In this document: positions 56,501 to 64,000 of the stretch, one piece after another | Position numbering within the stretch: position 1 is the first letter of the stretch | How the letters are laid out: each line of letters begins with the position of its first letter | From: Phycisphaeraceae bacterium | Lineage (GTDB): Bacteria; Planctomycetota; Phycisphaerae; Phycisphaerales; UBA1924 | Direction of reading: 5' to 3' | Length of the DNA stretch: 64,000 nt | Assembly: GCA_019636695.1 (NCBI GenBank) | Contig: JAHBXD010000006.1 | Location: 124,001 to 188,000 of the forward strand | Program-made: the position numbers and the translations under genes | The notes under the pieces: generated by a model | The model's database searches: none | Seen by the model: the letters and a program-made list of their open reading frames with translations, nothing else | What the model was told of the DNA's origin: nothing

Positions 56501-56729
56501 CGGTGCGCCTCTATGGGCCGAAGTGCTCGATTTTAAAACCGATCTTTCCTTACACCCATCCGCGGCCGCAGACACAACGGAAACCTATCGCCCGCAGATT
56601 GACGCCTATCGCCATGCTGCAGCTTCACTCTTTCGCCTGCCGCAAGCCAAAGTCGCCGCGACATTGGTCTTTCCCAGCACCGGCAACATCATCGAGTTAC
56701 ATTCCCTGGATGCCTTGCGCTCGCCATGA
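53535..56729 (+). CDS. addA: AddA-like UvrD/Rep helicase-nuclease
   Basis: 1064 residues from GTG 53535 (4-nt overlap with addB). Superfamily 1A motifs: Walker A 'ASAGSGKTYQL' (about 28), 'STFTRKAAGEIL' (Ia), 'LLDEFQDTSREQ' (II, about 368), 'GDMKQSLYAWRRAD' (III), 'VMTIHTSKGLEFDAVILPEL' (V) and 'TLYVALTRAAHAIEL' (VI, about 767). A C-terminal nuclease domain has 'LAGRIDRLVV' and 'AEVLDFKTD'. Motor subunit for resection of double-strand breaks. Its stop overlaps the next ATG. Confidence 0.88.
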   Translation: MTNTIYSEGSGSLQPGDIASAPYVMILASAGSGKTYQLTTRLAALLLNGCPPDRFLASTFTRKAAGEILSRVLARLARATLEGDHRRELGYQIGRHLDATECGRTLRSVCSHINRISILTLDALLFKAARCAGLNLEAPPGWRPADDIELADVQRRAIENLLREMDDDMLEQSMLLLGRGAPSRSVVQAIDRSVSAAHRAMQESIRVPWAWEVVGSNAPPAMTEAINSAHRTIEKLCTDGVLPDRMATAARKLVEHFLMRQWKTFVKSTLAKVVSTPNPSYYRALIPDELQEAIRTIRQFASASLLHELHGENRATRDLTARYDLYLAAAKQHSGLYAFDDVPSMLLADQMSFADMQYRMDTTIDHVLLDEFQDTSREQFAFLEPMLDELISSDSWRTVMCVGDMKQSLYAWRRADPEVMEHVSTRWPGLKQMQLLRSYRSSQAVLDFINQVFLDLSANTALSEWPDVAEAWGRWFRAHEPAVRLQGHVRIAVASPYPERANSTHDREACYHLAVDRCLALHRMSPQASVGILLREKKGMARLFQMLRAQGLDVSLEGGGMLADAPSVLAALSLLHLAEHPGDTLAFFHVATSPFANLLDINDPIDFSHAPVVSRQVSRWIARDGLERTLMRLYPGVSSGPSSRNSERFLQLVELAGRMESRPPLALSVFIDAALSTRVESPSPAAIRVMTIHTSKGLEFDAVILPELFIPFIRSRRRLLIDREHALGEVRSVTWSADQDLTAADDRLAAITRNHQAREVRDELSTLYVALTRAAHAIELIFPPPRTKTKSAARLTPAAVISSALHLGESPSSEQVLYESGDPMWHTTVPAAQPPPAAEPITLRLAEATTPRTSRLARVTPSQIASTGASTLSYLFQADYPHARTRGVLWHAWLAQIAWLDEGIPDSDALRNATETVEVEGLDIELELRAFYAALHSATFEQVLRRARYLGFPGQLSVFRERPFSIRLPDESAILAGRIDRLVVARGADGAPLWAEVLDFKTDLSLHPSAAADTTETYRPQIDAYRHAAASLFRLPQAKVAATLVFPSTGNIIELHSLDALRSP

Positions 56730-57868
56730 CCGTTCGGCCAGCCATTGAGATCAACCCCGCTGAATGCCCTTTTGCACGTTCACTGACACCGGCCTACGCT
56801 GTGTGCATCGTGGAGTTTTCTCGATACGACAGACAGATGCTCATTCCGGGAATCGGCATCGAAGGTCAGCAACGACTTTCTGAGGCTCATGTCGCCATCG
56901 TCGGGTGCGGAGCACTCGGTTGCGTCTCGGCCGACCTGCTCGCTCGTGCAGGCGTGGGTCACATAACGCTGATTGACCGCGACATTGTCGAATGGTCAAA
57001 CCTGCAAAGGCAAAGCCTCTTCGCTGAGGCCGATGCGCAGCAAGGCATGCCCAAGGCCCTAGCTGCCGCGGCACGGCTTAAAGCGATCAACAGCCAGATT
57101 ACCGTACGTGGCTTAGTCGCCGATCTTCTACCTGCAAACTCCTTGCATCTACTCGATGTGGCGTCCACCCATCCTCCCAATGCGATCGTCGATGGAAGCG
57201 ATAATTTCGCAACTCGATTTCTCTTGAACGACATCTCGATCTCCACCGGCATTCCTTATCTCTACGCAGGCGTCGTAGGGAAACATGCAACCGTCATGCC
57301 CGTAGTTCCCGGAAGAGGTCCGTGCCTACGTTGCCTCTTGCCCGAGCTGCCGCCTCCCGGCTCTACACCAACCTGCGACACTGCCGGTGTGCTCGGCCCG
57401 ATCGTCACTATCGCCGCTGCGGTTCAAACCGCGCAGGCCCTTGAGTTGCTGCTCGATCGATCTGCCTATGTTGTTCCAGGGTTGATTGAGTTGCAACTGA
57501 ACCCCTTTCACACACGCACATATGCTCTCTCCGCTGATGTCGGCTGTGCATGCTGCTCGAAACGCGATTTCTCGTTCCTGAGCGCCGATGATGCGCAGGC
57601 CGATGCAACGCTCTGTGGTCGAGATGCCGTTCAGATCGCCTCTTCGGGCTGCCATTCGCTCGATCTACCGCATATAACTGCCGGGTTGCAGGCTCACGCC
57701 GATGTGCAGATCTGGCCGTTCATGCTCCGGGCGAGCTTTCGATCGCAAATGAGCGAGTTGGGGCTTCCGATCGCGCTGACTCTCTTCCGCGATGGCCGTG
57801 CAATCGTGCAAGGCACACGCCGGCTTGATCTCGCCCGATCAATCTATTCGCGATTCGTCGGTGGATAG
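56726..57868 (+). CDS. ThiF/MoeB/HesA-family E1-like adenylyltransferase
   Basis: 380 residues. 'RYDRQMLIPGIGIEGQQRL' and 'VAIVGCGALGCVSADLLARA' (nucleotide loop), 'DRDIVEWSNLQRQSLF', 'IVDGSDNFATRFLLND', and zinc Cys pairs 'CLRC' and 'CACC'. 'TCDTAGVLGP' contains the E1-type Cys. The extra C-terminal domain has 'LCGRDAVQI', seen in ThiF proteins. It adenylates a ubiquitin-like sulfur carrier (ThiS/MoaD); no such carrier gene is nearby. The ATGA overlap ties it to addA. An N-terminal extension of about 28 residues may be wrong if translation starts at GTG 56810. Confidence 0.82.
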   Translation: MTVRPAIEINPAECPFARSLTPAYAVCIVEFSRYDRQMLIPGIGIEGQQRLSEAHVAIVGCGALGCVSADLLARAGVGHITLIDRDIVEWSNLQRQSLFAEADAQQGMPKALAAAARLKAINSQITVRGLVADLLPANSLHLLDVASTHPPNAIVDGSDNFATRFLLNDISISTGIPYLYAGVVGKHATVMPVVPGRGPCLRCLLPELPPPGSTPTCDTAGVLGPIVTIAAAVQTAQALELLLDRSAYVVPGLIELQLNPFHTRTYALSADVGCACCSKRDFSFLSADDAQADATLCGRDAVQIASSGCHSLDLPHITAGLQAHADVQIWPFMLRASFRSQMSELGLPIALTLFRDGRAIVQGTRRLDLARSIYSRFVGG

Positions 57869-59685
57869 CTTCGACGGACTCGCTCCAACCACCATCCTAT
57901 GACTTCGTCGCGTAGATGAATCGGAACGAGATACGCATCGAGCATGCCCTGACCCATATCTTCAAAGTGCACAACCGCCTGCGACGAACTCAATGCTTCG
58001 CCTGCTGCACGATAAGACACCGCTGCACCCCTCCAGGCTTCGAGGTCTGCCGGCATGGGCAGGCATCTGACCTGCGCTGCGGAGAGTTTGATCGCATTCG
58101 CATGCAAGGCGCTTCCGGCATAGTTCTGCATCGCCCATACCGTCGCCATCGGTGATGATATCGCCGCACCGAGCATCCAGAGCATGGATTCATCATGAGG
58201 TACGATCGAAATCAGTGGTGTCACAGGCATCCATAGCCCGCACGTGTCCGCTGCAACTTCCATAACAAGTGTCTGCGTAGCCAGCACAAGTTTCGGCCGC
58301 AGCCGCTGCTGAAGTCGCGACCGGACCTGCTCAGAACACTCGATCATCGTGACATCCAGCAACGGCATTTGCCAGGAGCGGCGGAAAAGACGCGCTGGTC
58401 GTTCTCCCCAGGCACACCGCGCGGGATCGATCAACCCGGTGGTCACAATGCGCGGCCAAGCGTGGCGATCCTCCGGCCGAACATCACACGCCTCCCGGAT
58501 TGCATGCTGCAGCGCATAGTACTCATCGCGAAAATCCGCCGATATCTCTGCCGCATCACCGAGAATGCCATTGTGCGCCATCTCCAATCGCGGAACGCCT
58601 CGCAGACTTGCCGACAACGGCGCCCAGGTCGGCGCTGTACTCAAGGCTCTCATGTCCACATCAGCATTATCTTCTTTCATCAATCCCGTACCGAGAACCA
58701 GCCTGCACCGCCCCGCACGCTCGGTTGTCAATTGCATGATGACTGCGCAGGCGTACACGCTCGCATTGAATACATAGTCATCCGCAAGCCACAACGATCG
58801 CAAGATCGTTCGCTCGGCAAGAAACCTACGGACCGCGGCGGCGTCTCTCGCGGCAAGAAACGACTGCGGCATTACCATGCCGATCGCCCCACCGATTCGG
58901 CAGAGTTCATGCGCCAGCATCATGAATGCTGATGCCGTGTCCGCATATCCCTTTACGCAGCCATGAAACCGTGAACACAAAAGTGCTGCATCATGACGAT
59001 TGATGGCGCTCGCCCGCTCAAGTTGGTTGAGAAAGGGGGGATTCCCGACAACAGCGTCGAACCCCGCATGATCCCCATCAAATACTTCGGCAAACGCCTG
59101 ATCCCAATGAAACAACGCACCAGGCTGAACACCCGGCGCTGCACGTTCACACCACATATCACGTTCGCCCACGGCCGCATCATGCCCGAACAACCCCACC
59201 GGGCACCCGCGCAAGGCGTCCCCATGGCGAATATGACGTTCTAATGCTCGACGCACTCGTGCGCTGCCGCCCGCCATCGCACTCAAGCTGCTGCGACATG
59301 CCTCTACGGCATCCGAATCGATATCAACCCCATACACACAATGCTCGATGATATGCTCGATATCCGCGGCAGTGCCGCTGCCGCGGCTCGCACCATCTCC
59401 CGTGAGCCTGTGCGCTGCCGCAGCCAGAAACCGCCCATCCCCGCACGATGGATCGCAGATTCGCACCTGCCCGAGCGCAAGTCGATGTGCATCAATACAG
59501 CGAAATACCCCATCAAGTACGTGCTCAACAAGATGCAACGGCGTATACACCGCCCCGAGTGCACGAACACAATCGCGTTCTGCGCGAGCGGGAACGCGTC
59601 CGTCGTTGCTGCCGACTGCCGCATGATTGCGGTCGAATTCTCGCCTCACCGATTCATCCCCGTGGTCAATCACGATGCTCAACAC
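57844..59685 (-). CDS. Solitary N6-adenine DNA methyltransferase
   Basis: 613 residues from GTG 59685. SAM motif I 'ICDPSCGDGRFLAAAAHRL' (about 73-91), 'VYGVDIDSDAVEACRSSL', and the catalytic NPPF in 'AVVGNPPFLNQLERASA' (about 210). The C-terminal 250 residues look like a target-recognition region (TaqI/Eco57I type) with 'SPMATVWAMQNYAGSALHAN'. No endonuclease domain or neighbouring restriction gene is present. The start lies inside the end of mutS (7-nt overlap) and its end overlaps the thiF-like gene convergently by 25 nt. Confidence 0.82.
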   Translation of the reverse strand: MLSIVIDHGDESVRREFDRNHAAVGSNDGRVPARAERDCVRALGAVYTPLHLVEHVLDGVFRCIDAHRLALGQVRICDPSCGDGRFLAAAAHRLTGDGASRGSGTAADIEHIIEHCVYGVDIDSDAVEACRSSLSAMAGGSARVRRALERHIRHGDALRGCPVGLFGHDAAVGERDMWCERAAPGVQPGALFHWDQAFAEVFDGDHAGFDAVVGNPPFLNQLERASAINRHDAALLCSRFHGCVKGYADTASAFMMLAHELCRIGGAIGMVMPQSFLAARDAAAVRRFLAERTILRSLWLADDYVFNASVYACAVIMQLTTERAGRCRLVLGTGLMKEDNADVDMRALSTAPTWAPLSASLRGVPRLEMAHNGILGDAAEISADFRDEYYALQHAIREACDVRPEDRHAWPRIVTTGLIDPARCAWGERPARLFRRSWQMPLLDVTMIECSEQVRSRLQQRLRPKLVLATQTLVMEVAADTCGLWMPVTPLISIVPHDESMLWMLGAAISSPMATVWAMQNYAGSALHANAIKLSAAQVRCLPMPADLEAWRGAAVSYRAAGEALSSSQAVVHFEDMGQGMLDAYLVPIHLRDEVIGWWLERVRRSYPPTNRE

Positions 59686-62396
59686 ATCTTGACGCGTTCG
59701 CGGAGTTCTCGCAACACATCGAATGCCTGCATTGGAGATAGTGCTTCGAGATCAAGCGTCCGAAGCGATTGCACAACCGGATGATCAAGATACTCCGTAA
59801 AAAGATCCAACTGGCCTTGCGCTGCCTCAGGTCTCCCCATGACACCGTGCTGAAGTGAGAGGCTCCCCAAGATCTCTTTGGCTCGCTCGATCACCCCCCG
59901 AGGCACTCCCGCCAGCCTCGCGACATGCACCCCGTAGCTTCGATCAGATCGACCAGGCATGATCCGATGCATGAATACGATTTCATCTCCCACTTCGCGA
60001 ACAAACACATGAAGATTCTGAACCGCACCCGGCAACTGCTCTTCCAGTTGGGTCAACTCATGATAATGGGTCGCAAACAGCGTGCGGCAACGCTTGGCTG
60101 CCAGAAATTCCGCGATCGCCCAGGCTAAAGACAGCCCGTCCAGAGTGCTTGTTCCACGGCCGATCTCGTCCAGAATAACCAGAGAGCGCGATGTGGCATG
60201 ATTGAGAATATTGGCGGTTTCAATCATCTCGACCATGAAAGTCGACTGTCCTTGATGCAAAGCATCGTCCGCACCGACGCGGGTAAAAATGCGATCGCAT
60301 ATCCCGATGACCGCTCGATCCGCGGGCACGTAACTCCCGACAAGCGCAAGAATGGTAATGAGCGCGGTCTGTCGAATAAACGTACTCTTGCCCGCCATAT
60401 TCGGACCGGTGATCAAGGCACACCGCGCCGCTGTCTCATGACTCTCCGTGTCTGGTCTACCGAGCACGACATCATTGGGCACGAAAGATCCTGCGAGCGC
60501 TTCGTCAAGCACCGGGTGCCGCCCTCCCTCGATCCGCAATACGGCATCTTCAACGATCTCGGGGCGTACCCAGCGATGCGCACTGGCTTTGTCGGCCAGT
60601 GCAAGAGTCGCATCCACCTCGGCGACAACGTCGGCAAAGGCTCCGATCCTGCTGACCAGTTCGCAGGCCCGTTCACACAGCGACTTGAAGATCGCGTGCT
60701 CTCTTTCAATGGCGCGTGCCTCGGCCGTCAACACTTGATCCTCGAACGTCTTCAACTCGGGTGTGATGTATCTTTCCGCATTCTTGAGCGTCTGCTTTCG
60801 CGTAAACGCGGTCGGTGCGCGACGAGCCTGTGCGCTCGGAAGCTCGATGTAATACCCGAATACCGAATTGAACCCCACCTTCAGGCTGGGCAGGTCATGC
60901 TCGGCGATCAGCCTTGCCTGATACGCACTCAGCCAGGTCGATCCGTCTCGCTGCAACCCCCTTGCTTCGTCCAGTTCAACATCTACGCCGTCACGAATCA
61001 AACCGCCTTCCCGCAAGTGCCCAGGCGGATCATCAACGCATTGCTTACGAATCGTCTCTGCAAGTCCACTCAGGAAGACGGCATGACTCTCAAGTCGCGC
61101 AAGGTGCATTCCGAACGCAGGAAGATGCTCGAGCGCGCTGCCGATTTCCCTGAGCCTACTGAGCGATTCCCCAAGCCCGACAAGATCCCGCGGCGTTGCC
61201 CTGCCCAGGGCGATCCTCCCTGCGATCCGAGCGACATCCTGCACACCGCGAAGAGCCTCGCCAAGTTCCTCCGCAGCTCGACGATCCTCCACCAGCGTCG
61301 CAACACCCGATTGTCTCGACTGAACCAGTGCAATATCCGCTAACGGTCGCTTCAGCCACTCACGCAACTGCCGTTTGCCCATCGATGTGCGACAGCACAT
61401 TCGCCCTGAAAGAAAAACCCCGAGCAGCGATCCTTCCAGCGAGAGCGTTCTGATCGTTCTCTCGATCTCAAGCGCACGAAGGCTCACGGCATCAATCGTG
61501 CAATACTCTCGCGGATTCTCCCTTCTGGGTGGGCGAAGATGCGCAAGAGTCGACGATGTCCGCAATCGCAAAATGCCGTTGCCGACTTCGTCTCCTCCGC
61601 TCGCATGCATCTGCCCGTCGCCGCCGGCCACGCGGCCGGATGGCAACTGTGTCTCCTGCAGATATCGAATAACCGCACCCGCCGCTCCCAGTGACTGATC
61701 TTCCTCACTCAAGCCGAACCCGGCCAATGTCGCCACGCCGAACTGGTCGAGCACGGCCTGCAGCGCTTCCTCTCGCCTGAAATGCCACCCCGGCCGAGGC
61801 GTGCCGGAAATGGACAATGCTTCAAGCACTCGTCGAGCACGCGGCGGCGGCTCTCCACTCCCCGGATCGGCGTACAACAACTCCTGCGGCGACCACCTCG
61901 CCAACTCATCGACGAGCGTTTCAGCCGGAGCGTCAAAAACCACGAACGAACCCGATGCGAGTTCGATCACGGCGACTCCAGCGCTGGATTGGTCTCCGCT
62001 CTCCGTAAACACCACCGCCGCCAGATGCACCGGCGCATCGTCTGCGATCAGCATCTCATCGACCAGTGTCCCCGGAGTTACAACCTGCGTGACCGCACGA
62101 GCCACCAGCCCCTTGGCTTCCTTCGGATCTTGCACCTGGTCGACGACCGCCACCCGGAAACCCGCCGCCAGCGCTTTGCGCAGATAGACATCCCGCTGGT
62201 GATAAGGCACTCCGGCCATGGGCAGCCCGGCAGAGCGCTGCGTCAGGGTTAACCCGAGTGCCTTGCTCAACACCACGGCATCGTCGTCGAAAGTCTCGTA
62301 GAAATCTCCCATCCGAAAGAACACAACGCAGTCCGGGTGTTCACGCTTGAACGCGTAGAACTGCCGCATCGCCGGCGTGTCACGGGGGTCGGCCAT
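59679..62396 (-). CDS. mutS: DNA mismatch repair protein MutS
   Basis: 905 residues from ATG 62396. The mismatch-reading F-x-E is in 'MGDFYETFDDDAVVL'. The ATPase has Walker A 'GPNMAGKSTFIRQTALI', 'HQGQSTFMVEM', Walker B 'LVILDEIGRGTSTLDGLSLA' and 'LFATHYHELTQL'. Between 'QETQLPSGR' and 'LAHLRPPRREN' roughly 30 residues (Gly/Asp/His-rich) are inserted compared with other MutS proteins. mutL is not in the window. Co-directional with the adenine methylase that overlaps its end. Confidence 0.95.
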   Translation of the reverse strand: MADPRDTPAMRQFYAFKREHPDCVVFFRMGDFYETFDDDAVVLSKALGLTLTQRSAGLPMAGVPYHQRDVYLRKALAAGFRVAVVDQVQDPKEAKGLVARAVTQVVTPGTLVDEMLIADDAPVHLAAVVFTESGDQSSAGVAVIELASGSFVVFDAPAETLVDELARWSPQELLYADPGSGEPPPRARRVLEALSISGTPRPGWHFRREEALQAVLDQFGVATLAGFGLSEEDQSLGAAGAVIRYLQETQLPSGRVAGGDGQMHASGGDEVGNGILRLRTSSTLAHLRPPRRENPREYCTIDAVSLRALEIERTIRTLSLEGSLLGVFLSGRMCCRTSMGKRQLREWLKRPLADIALVQSRQSGVATLVEDRRAAEELGEALRGVQDVARIAGRIALGRATPRDLVGLGESLSRLREIGSALEHLPAFGMHLARLESHAVFLSGLAETIRKQCVDDPPGHLREGGLIRDGVDVELDEARGLQRDGSTWLSAYQARLIAEHDLPSLKVGFNSVFGYYIELPSAQARRAPTAFTRKQTLKNAERYITPELKTFEDQVLTAEARAIEREHAIFKSLCERACELVSRIGAFADVVAEVDATLALADKASAHRWVRPEIVEDAVLRIEGGRHPVLDEALAGSFVPNDVVLGRPDTESHETAARCALITGPNMAGKSTFIRQTALITILALVGSYVPADRAVIGICDRIFTRVGADDALHQGQSTFMVEMIETANILNHATSRSLVILDEIGRGTSTLDGLSLAWAIAEFLAAKRCRTLFATHYHELTQLEEQLPGAVQNLHVFVREVGDEIVFMHRIMPGRSDRSYGVHVARLAGVPRGVIERAKEILGSLSLQHGVMGRPEAAQGQLDLFTEYLDHPVVQSLRTLDLEALSPMQAFDVLRELRERVKMC

Positions 62397-62465
62397 GGTC
62401 GGTTCCGCATCGGGGAAGTCCCCCGCTCGATTCACGCTCCCCAAAGGGCATCCCAGTTTCGGAGG

Positions 62466-62484
62466 GATGGGCGTCCCGCCATGC
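62466..62484 (+). repeat. Short palindromic element, copy C (degenerate)
   Basis: GATGGGC-GTCCC-GCCATGC preceded by GGAGG and followed by a CTTCCCCTACACC tail, the same order as copies A and B, but the right arm is changed. It lies in the mutS-hutH spacer; the rest of 62397-62660 shows no gene, only two near-copies of CAGGCCGGAGG at about 62588 and 62623. Confidence 0.45.
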
Positions 62485-62660
62485 CTTCCCCTACACCGTT
62501 TCCCTTATTGGGGGTGCGCGTCGAGAACCGACACAATAGCCCGCGGCAGGCGGTGAAGTGGAATCTCAACCAGCCTCCCGGGCGGCAGGCCGGAGGATTC
62601 AGCCCCTTCACCATCCTGCACACAGGCCGGAGGGGTTCTGCCTCAGTCGCACGGTCGTAT

Positions 62661-62687
62661 ATTGCAAACCAGCATCGCGGTTGCAAT
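62661..62687 (+). promoter_or_regulatory. Inverted repeat upstream of hutH
   Basis: ATTGCAA-N13-TTGCAAT, a perfect 7-bp dyad centred about 100 bp before the hutH start. It is a candidate operator; no clear promoter hexamers were paired with it. Confidence 0.4.
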
Positions 62688-62776
62688 CTACGGTGCTGGC
62701 GGACCTGAAACATGTGTCGCCCGCAGGCGCATCCGCGATCCAAACTGGTGCGCTCTTCTCTCCATACACTGTCGAT

Positions 62777-64000
62777 GTGACGAGTTCCCCAGCACTCCAG
62801 CTCGATGGTTCAAGCCTTTCCATCAATGCCGTCTGCGATGTTGCCCGAAGAGGGCGTCCAGTCGAGATCGGCCCGCAAGCCATCGCCGGTCTCCAACGCT
62901 CCAGAAGCGTTGTTGAGAAGGCCCTTACAGACGGTCTGGCCCATTACGGCATCAACACCGGCTTCGGATCGCTCGCCCGCGCCCGCATCCCCGCCTTAGA
63001 ACTTCGAGAACTCCAGCGAAATCTCGTCCGATCGCACGCCGCCGGTATCGGAGATCCACTCCCTCACGACGTGGTGCGTGCAACGATGCTTCTGTTGGCA
63101 GCCTCCCTGACTCGTGGCCGCTCAGGAGTTCGGACCGAGGTCGTAGAGCACCTCTGCCGACTGCTCAATACGGCGATCACCCCATGCGTTCCCGGTATAG
63201 GCTCTGTCGGGGCTTCGGGCGATCTTGCACCTTTGGCGCACATCGCTCTGGTCCTCATTGGCGAAGGCTTGGCTTGGGTAGCGGGCAAGGGGCCGATCAG
63301 TGGTGCGCAAGCCCTTGCTCAAGCCAGTGTTACGCCTATATCTCTCGAAGCCAAAGAAGGTTTGGCCCTGATCAACGGCACGCACCTGATGGCTGCCGAG
63401 GCCGCCCTGCTCTGCGCTGATTGGCAGCGGCTCTTCCAGGCAGCGCTGCTCGCCTGTGCGATGTCAATCGATGCCCTCAAAGGCACGGATGCACACCTCG
63501 ATCCACGTGTGCATCAGGCACGCAATCAGCCTGGACCCGCACTCGTTGCCGATTCCCTTCGTCAGGCTCTTGCGGGCAGTCAAATCTTGGGATCGCATAA
63601 GGACAACGACCCACGGGTCCAGGACGCCTATTCCCTGCGCTGCGCCCCCCCGGTTTTGGGGGCTGCAAGCGACGCAGCGGCCTACGTCCAGTCCATAATA
63701 GAAAGGGAACTTGGTGCCGTCACTGACAACCCACTCGTATTCACCGAGGGTGACGGGGTGATTGTCTCAGCCGGTAACTTCCACGGCATGCCCCTGGCGA
63801 TTCCCCTTGACACCCTCACCATTGCATTGGCCCACGTTGCGGGCATCGCGGAGCGCCGCGTATTTCTCATGCTCGCTGCCCGCGACCCCGAAGCCGGGTT
63901 GCGACCATATCTGGCTGCCCAACCAGGCCTCCAAAGCGGCCTCATGATTGCACAATACACCGCGGCTGCATGCTGCAATGAGATTATCGGACTCAGCATG
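62777..64000 (+). CDS. hutH: Histidine ammonia-lyase, 3' truncated by the window end
   Basis: First step of histidine degradation (histidine to urocanate and ammonia). GTG 62777 gives an N-terminus 'VTSSPALQLDGSSLSINAVC' that fits the family; 408 codons are present and the frame is open to the end, lacking about 100 residues. 'YGINTGFGSLA' and the MIO-forming Ala-Ser-Gly in 'GSVGASGDLAPLAH' are intact, as are 'EGLALINGTHLMAA' and 'QDAYSLRCAPPVLGAA'. Other hut genes would be expected beyond 64000. The upstream dyad may bind its regulator. Confidence 0.92.
   Translation, partial: MTSSPALQLDGSSLSINAVCDVARRGRPVEIGPQAIAGLQRSRSVVEKALTDGLAHYGINTGFGSLARARIPALELRELQRNLVRSHAAGIGDPLPHDVVRATMLLLAASLTRGRSGVRTEVVEHLCRLLNTAITPCVPGIGSVGASGDLAPLAHIALVLIGEGLAWVAGKGPISGAQALAQASVTPISLEAKEGLALINGTHLMAAEAALLCADWQRLFQAALLACAMSIDALKGTDAHLDPRVHQARNQPGPALVADSLRQALAGSQILGSHKDNDPRVQDAYSLRCAPPVLGAASDAAAYVQSIIERELGAVTDNPLVFTEGDGVIVSAGNFHGMPLAIPLDTLTIALAHVAGIAERRVFLMLAARDPEAGLRPYLAAQPGLQSGLMIAQYTAAACCNEIIGLSM

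Noticed and set aside
1..64000. CRISPR array, rRNA or prophage
   Set aside because: No regularly spaced direct repeats, no rRNA-like sequence and no phage structural genes were seen; the only tandem repeat is the three-unit 11-bp one at 11344-11376.

Overview
The window looks like a chromosomal segment of a planctomycete, most likely class Phycisphaerae. It is GC-rich. It carries a Ser/Thr kinase with a C-terminal beta-propeller and the DWG variant of the DFG motif, and an ECF-type sigma factor of the planctomycetal kind ('EEVVQGFFADRL'). It also has TPR-sulfotransferases, an RHS tip, pilMNO-type genes and an animal-like adenylosuccinate lyase. This assignment is inferred from gene content; there is no rRNA in the window.

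Layout. 1-3270 is an accessory region: the end of an outer-membrane barrel gene, a truncated RHS C-terminal tip with an AT-rich variable end and a small membrane-protein gene behind it, an IS5-like transposase remnant, two copies of a roughly 180-bp structured repeat, and a pyrimidine-rich tract. 3274-11105 holds fcl (minus), the type IV pilus/type II secretion operon pilM-pilN-pilO-pilP-like-pilB, and ychF. A third, inverted copy of the repeat lies at 11201-11404. 11464-23527 is a long minus-strand run: an aminotransferase and two TPR-sulfotransferases, rlmN, a GNAT acetyltransferase, ygfZ, a small unknown gene, a GT4 glycosyltransferase and purB. 23678-26907 is rpsO-pnp followed by a cold-shock gene, with recognisable promoters and a terminator. 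26935-31527 (minus) is a four-gene metal ABC transporter operon in which every junction overlaps by 4 nt and both permeases end in DtxR/MntR-like domains. 31884-39767 holds a SwrB-like membrane protein, tilS, a degenerate receiver, a two-RCK potassium channel and hrpA.

39778-45599 (minus) contains two fusions of cofactor-biosynthesis enzymes to unrelated domains (bPH2-CoaE; FolK followed in frame by a signal-anchored extracytoplasmic protein) and an M14 carboxypeptidase. 45897-50642 is a signalling cluster: sigma factor, small unknown protein and a convergent WD40-type kinase. 50716-57868 is an addB-addA-like helicase-nuclease pair translationally coupled to a ThiF/MoeB-type adenylyltransferase. 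57844-62396 (minus) is mutS overlapped by a solitary N6-adenine methylase. The window ends inside hutH.

The main points for follow-up are: the structured 180-bp repeat family; a short GATGGGC-N5-GCCCGTC palindrome found between genes and in frame inside purB; Pro/Gly-rich insertions in several housekeeping enzymes; the FolK and CoaE fusions; the paired permease-regulator fusions; and the RHS-tip cassette. No tRNA, rRNA or CRISPR array was recognised.
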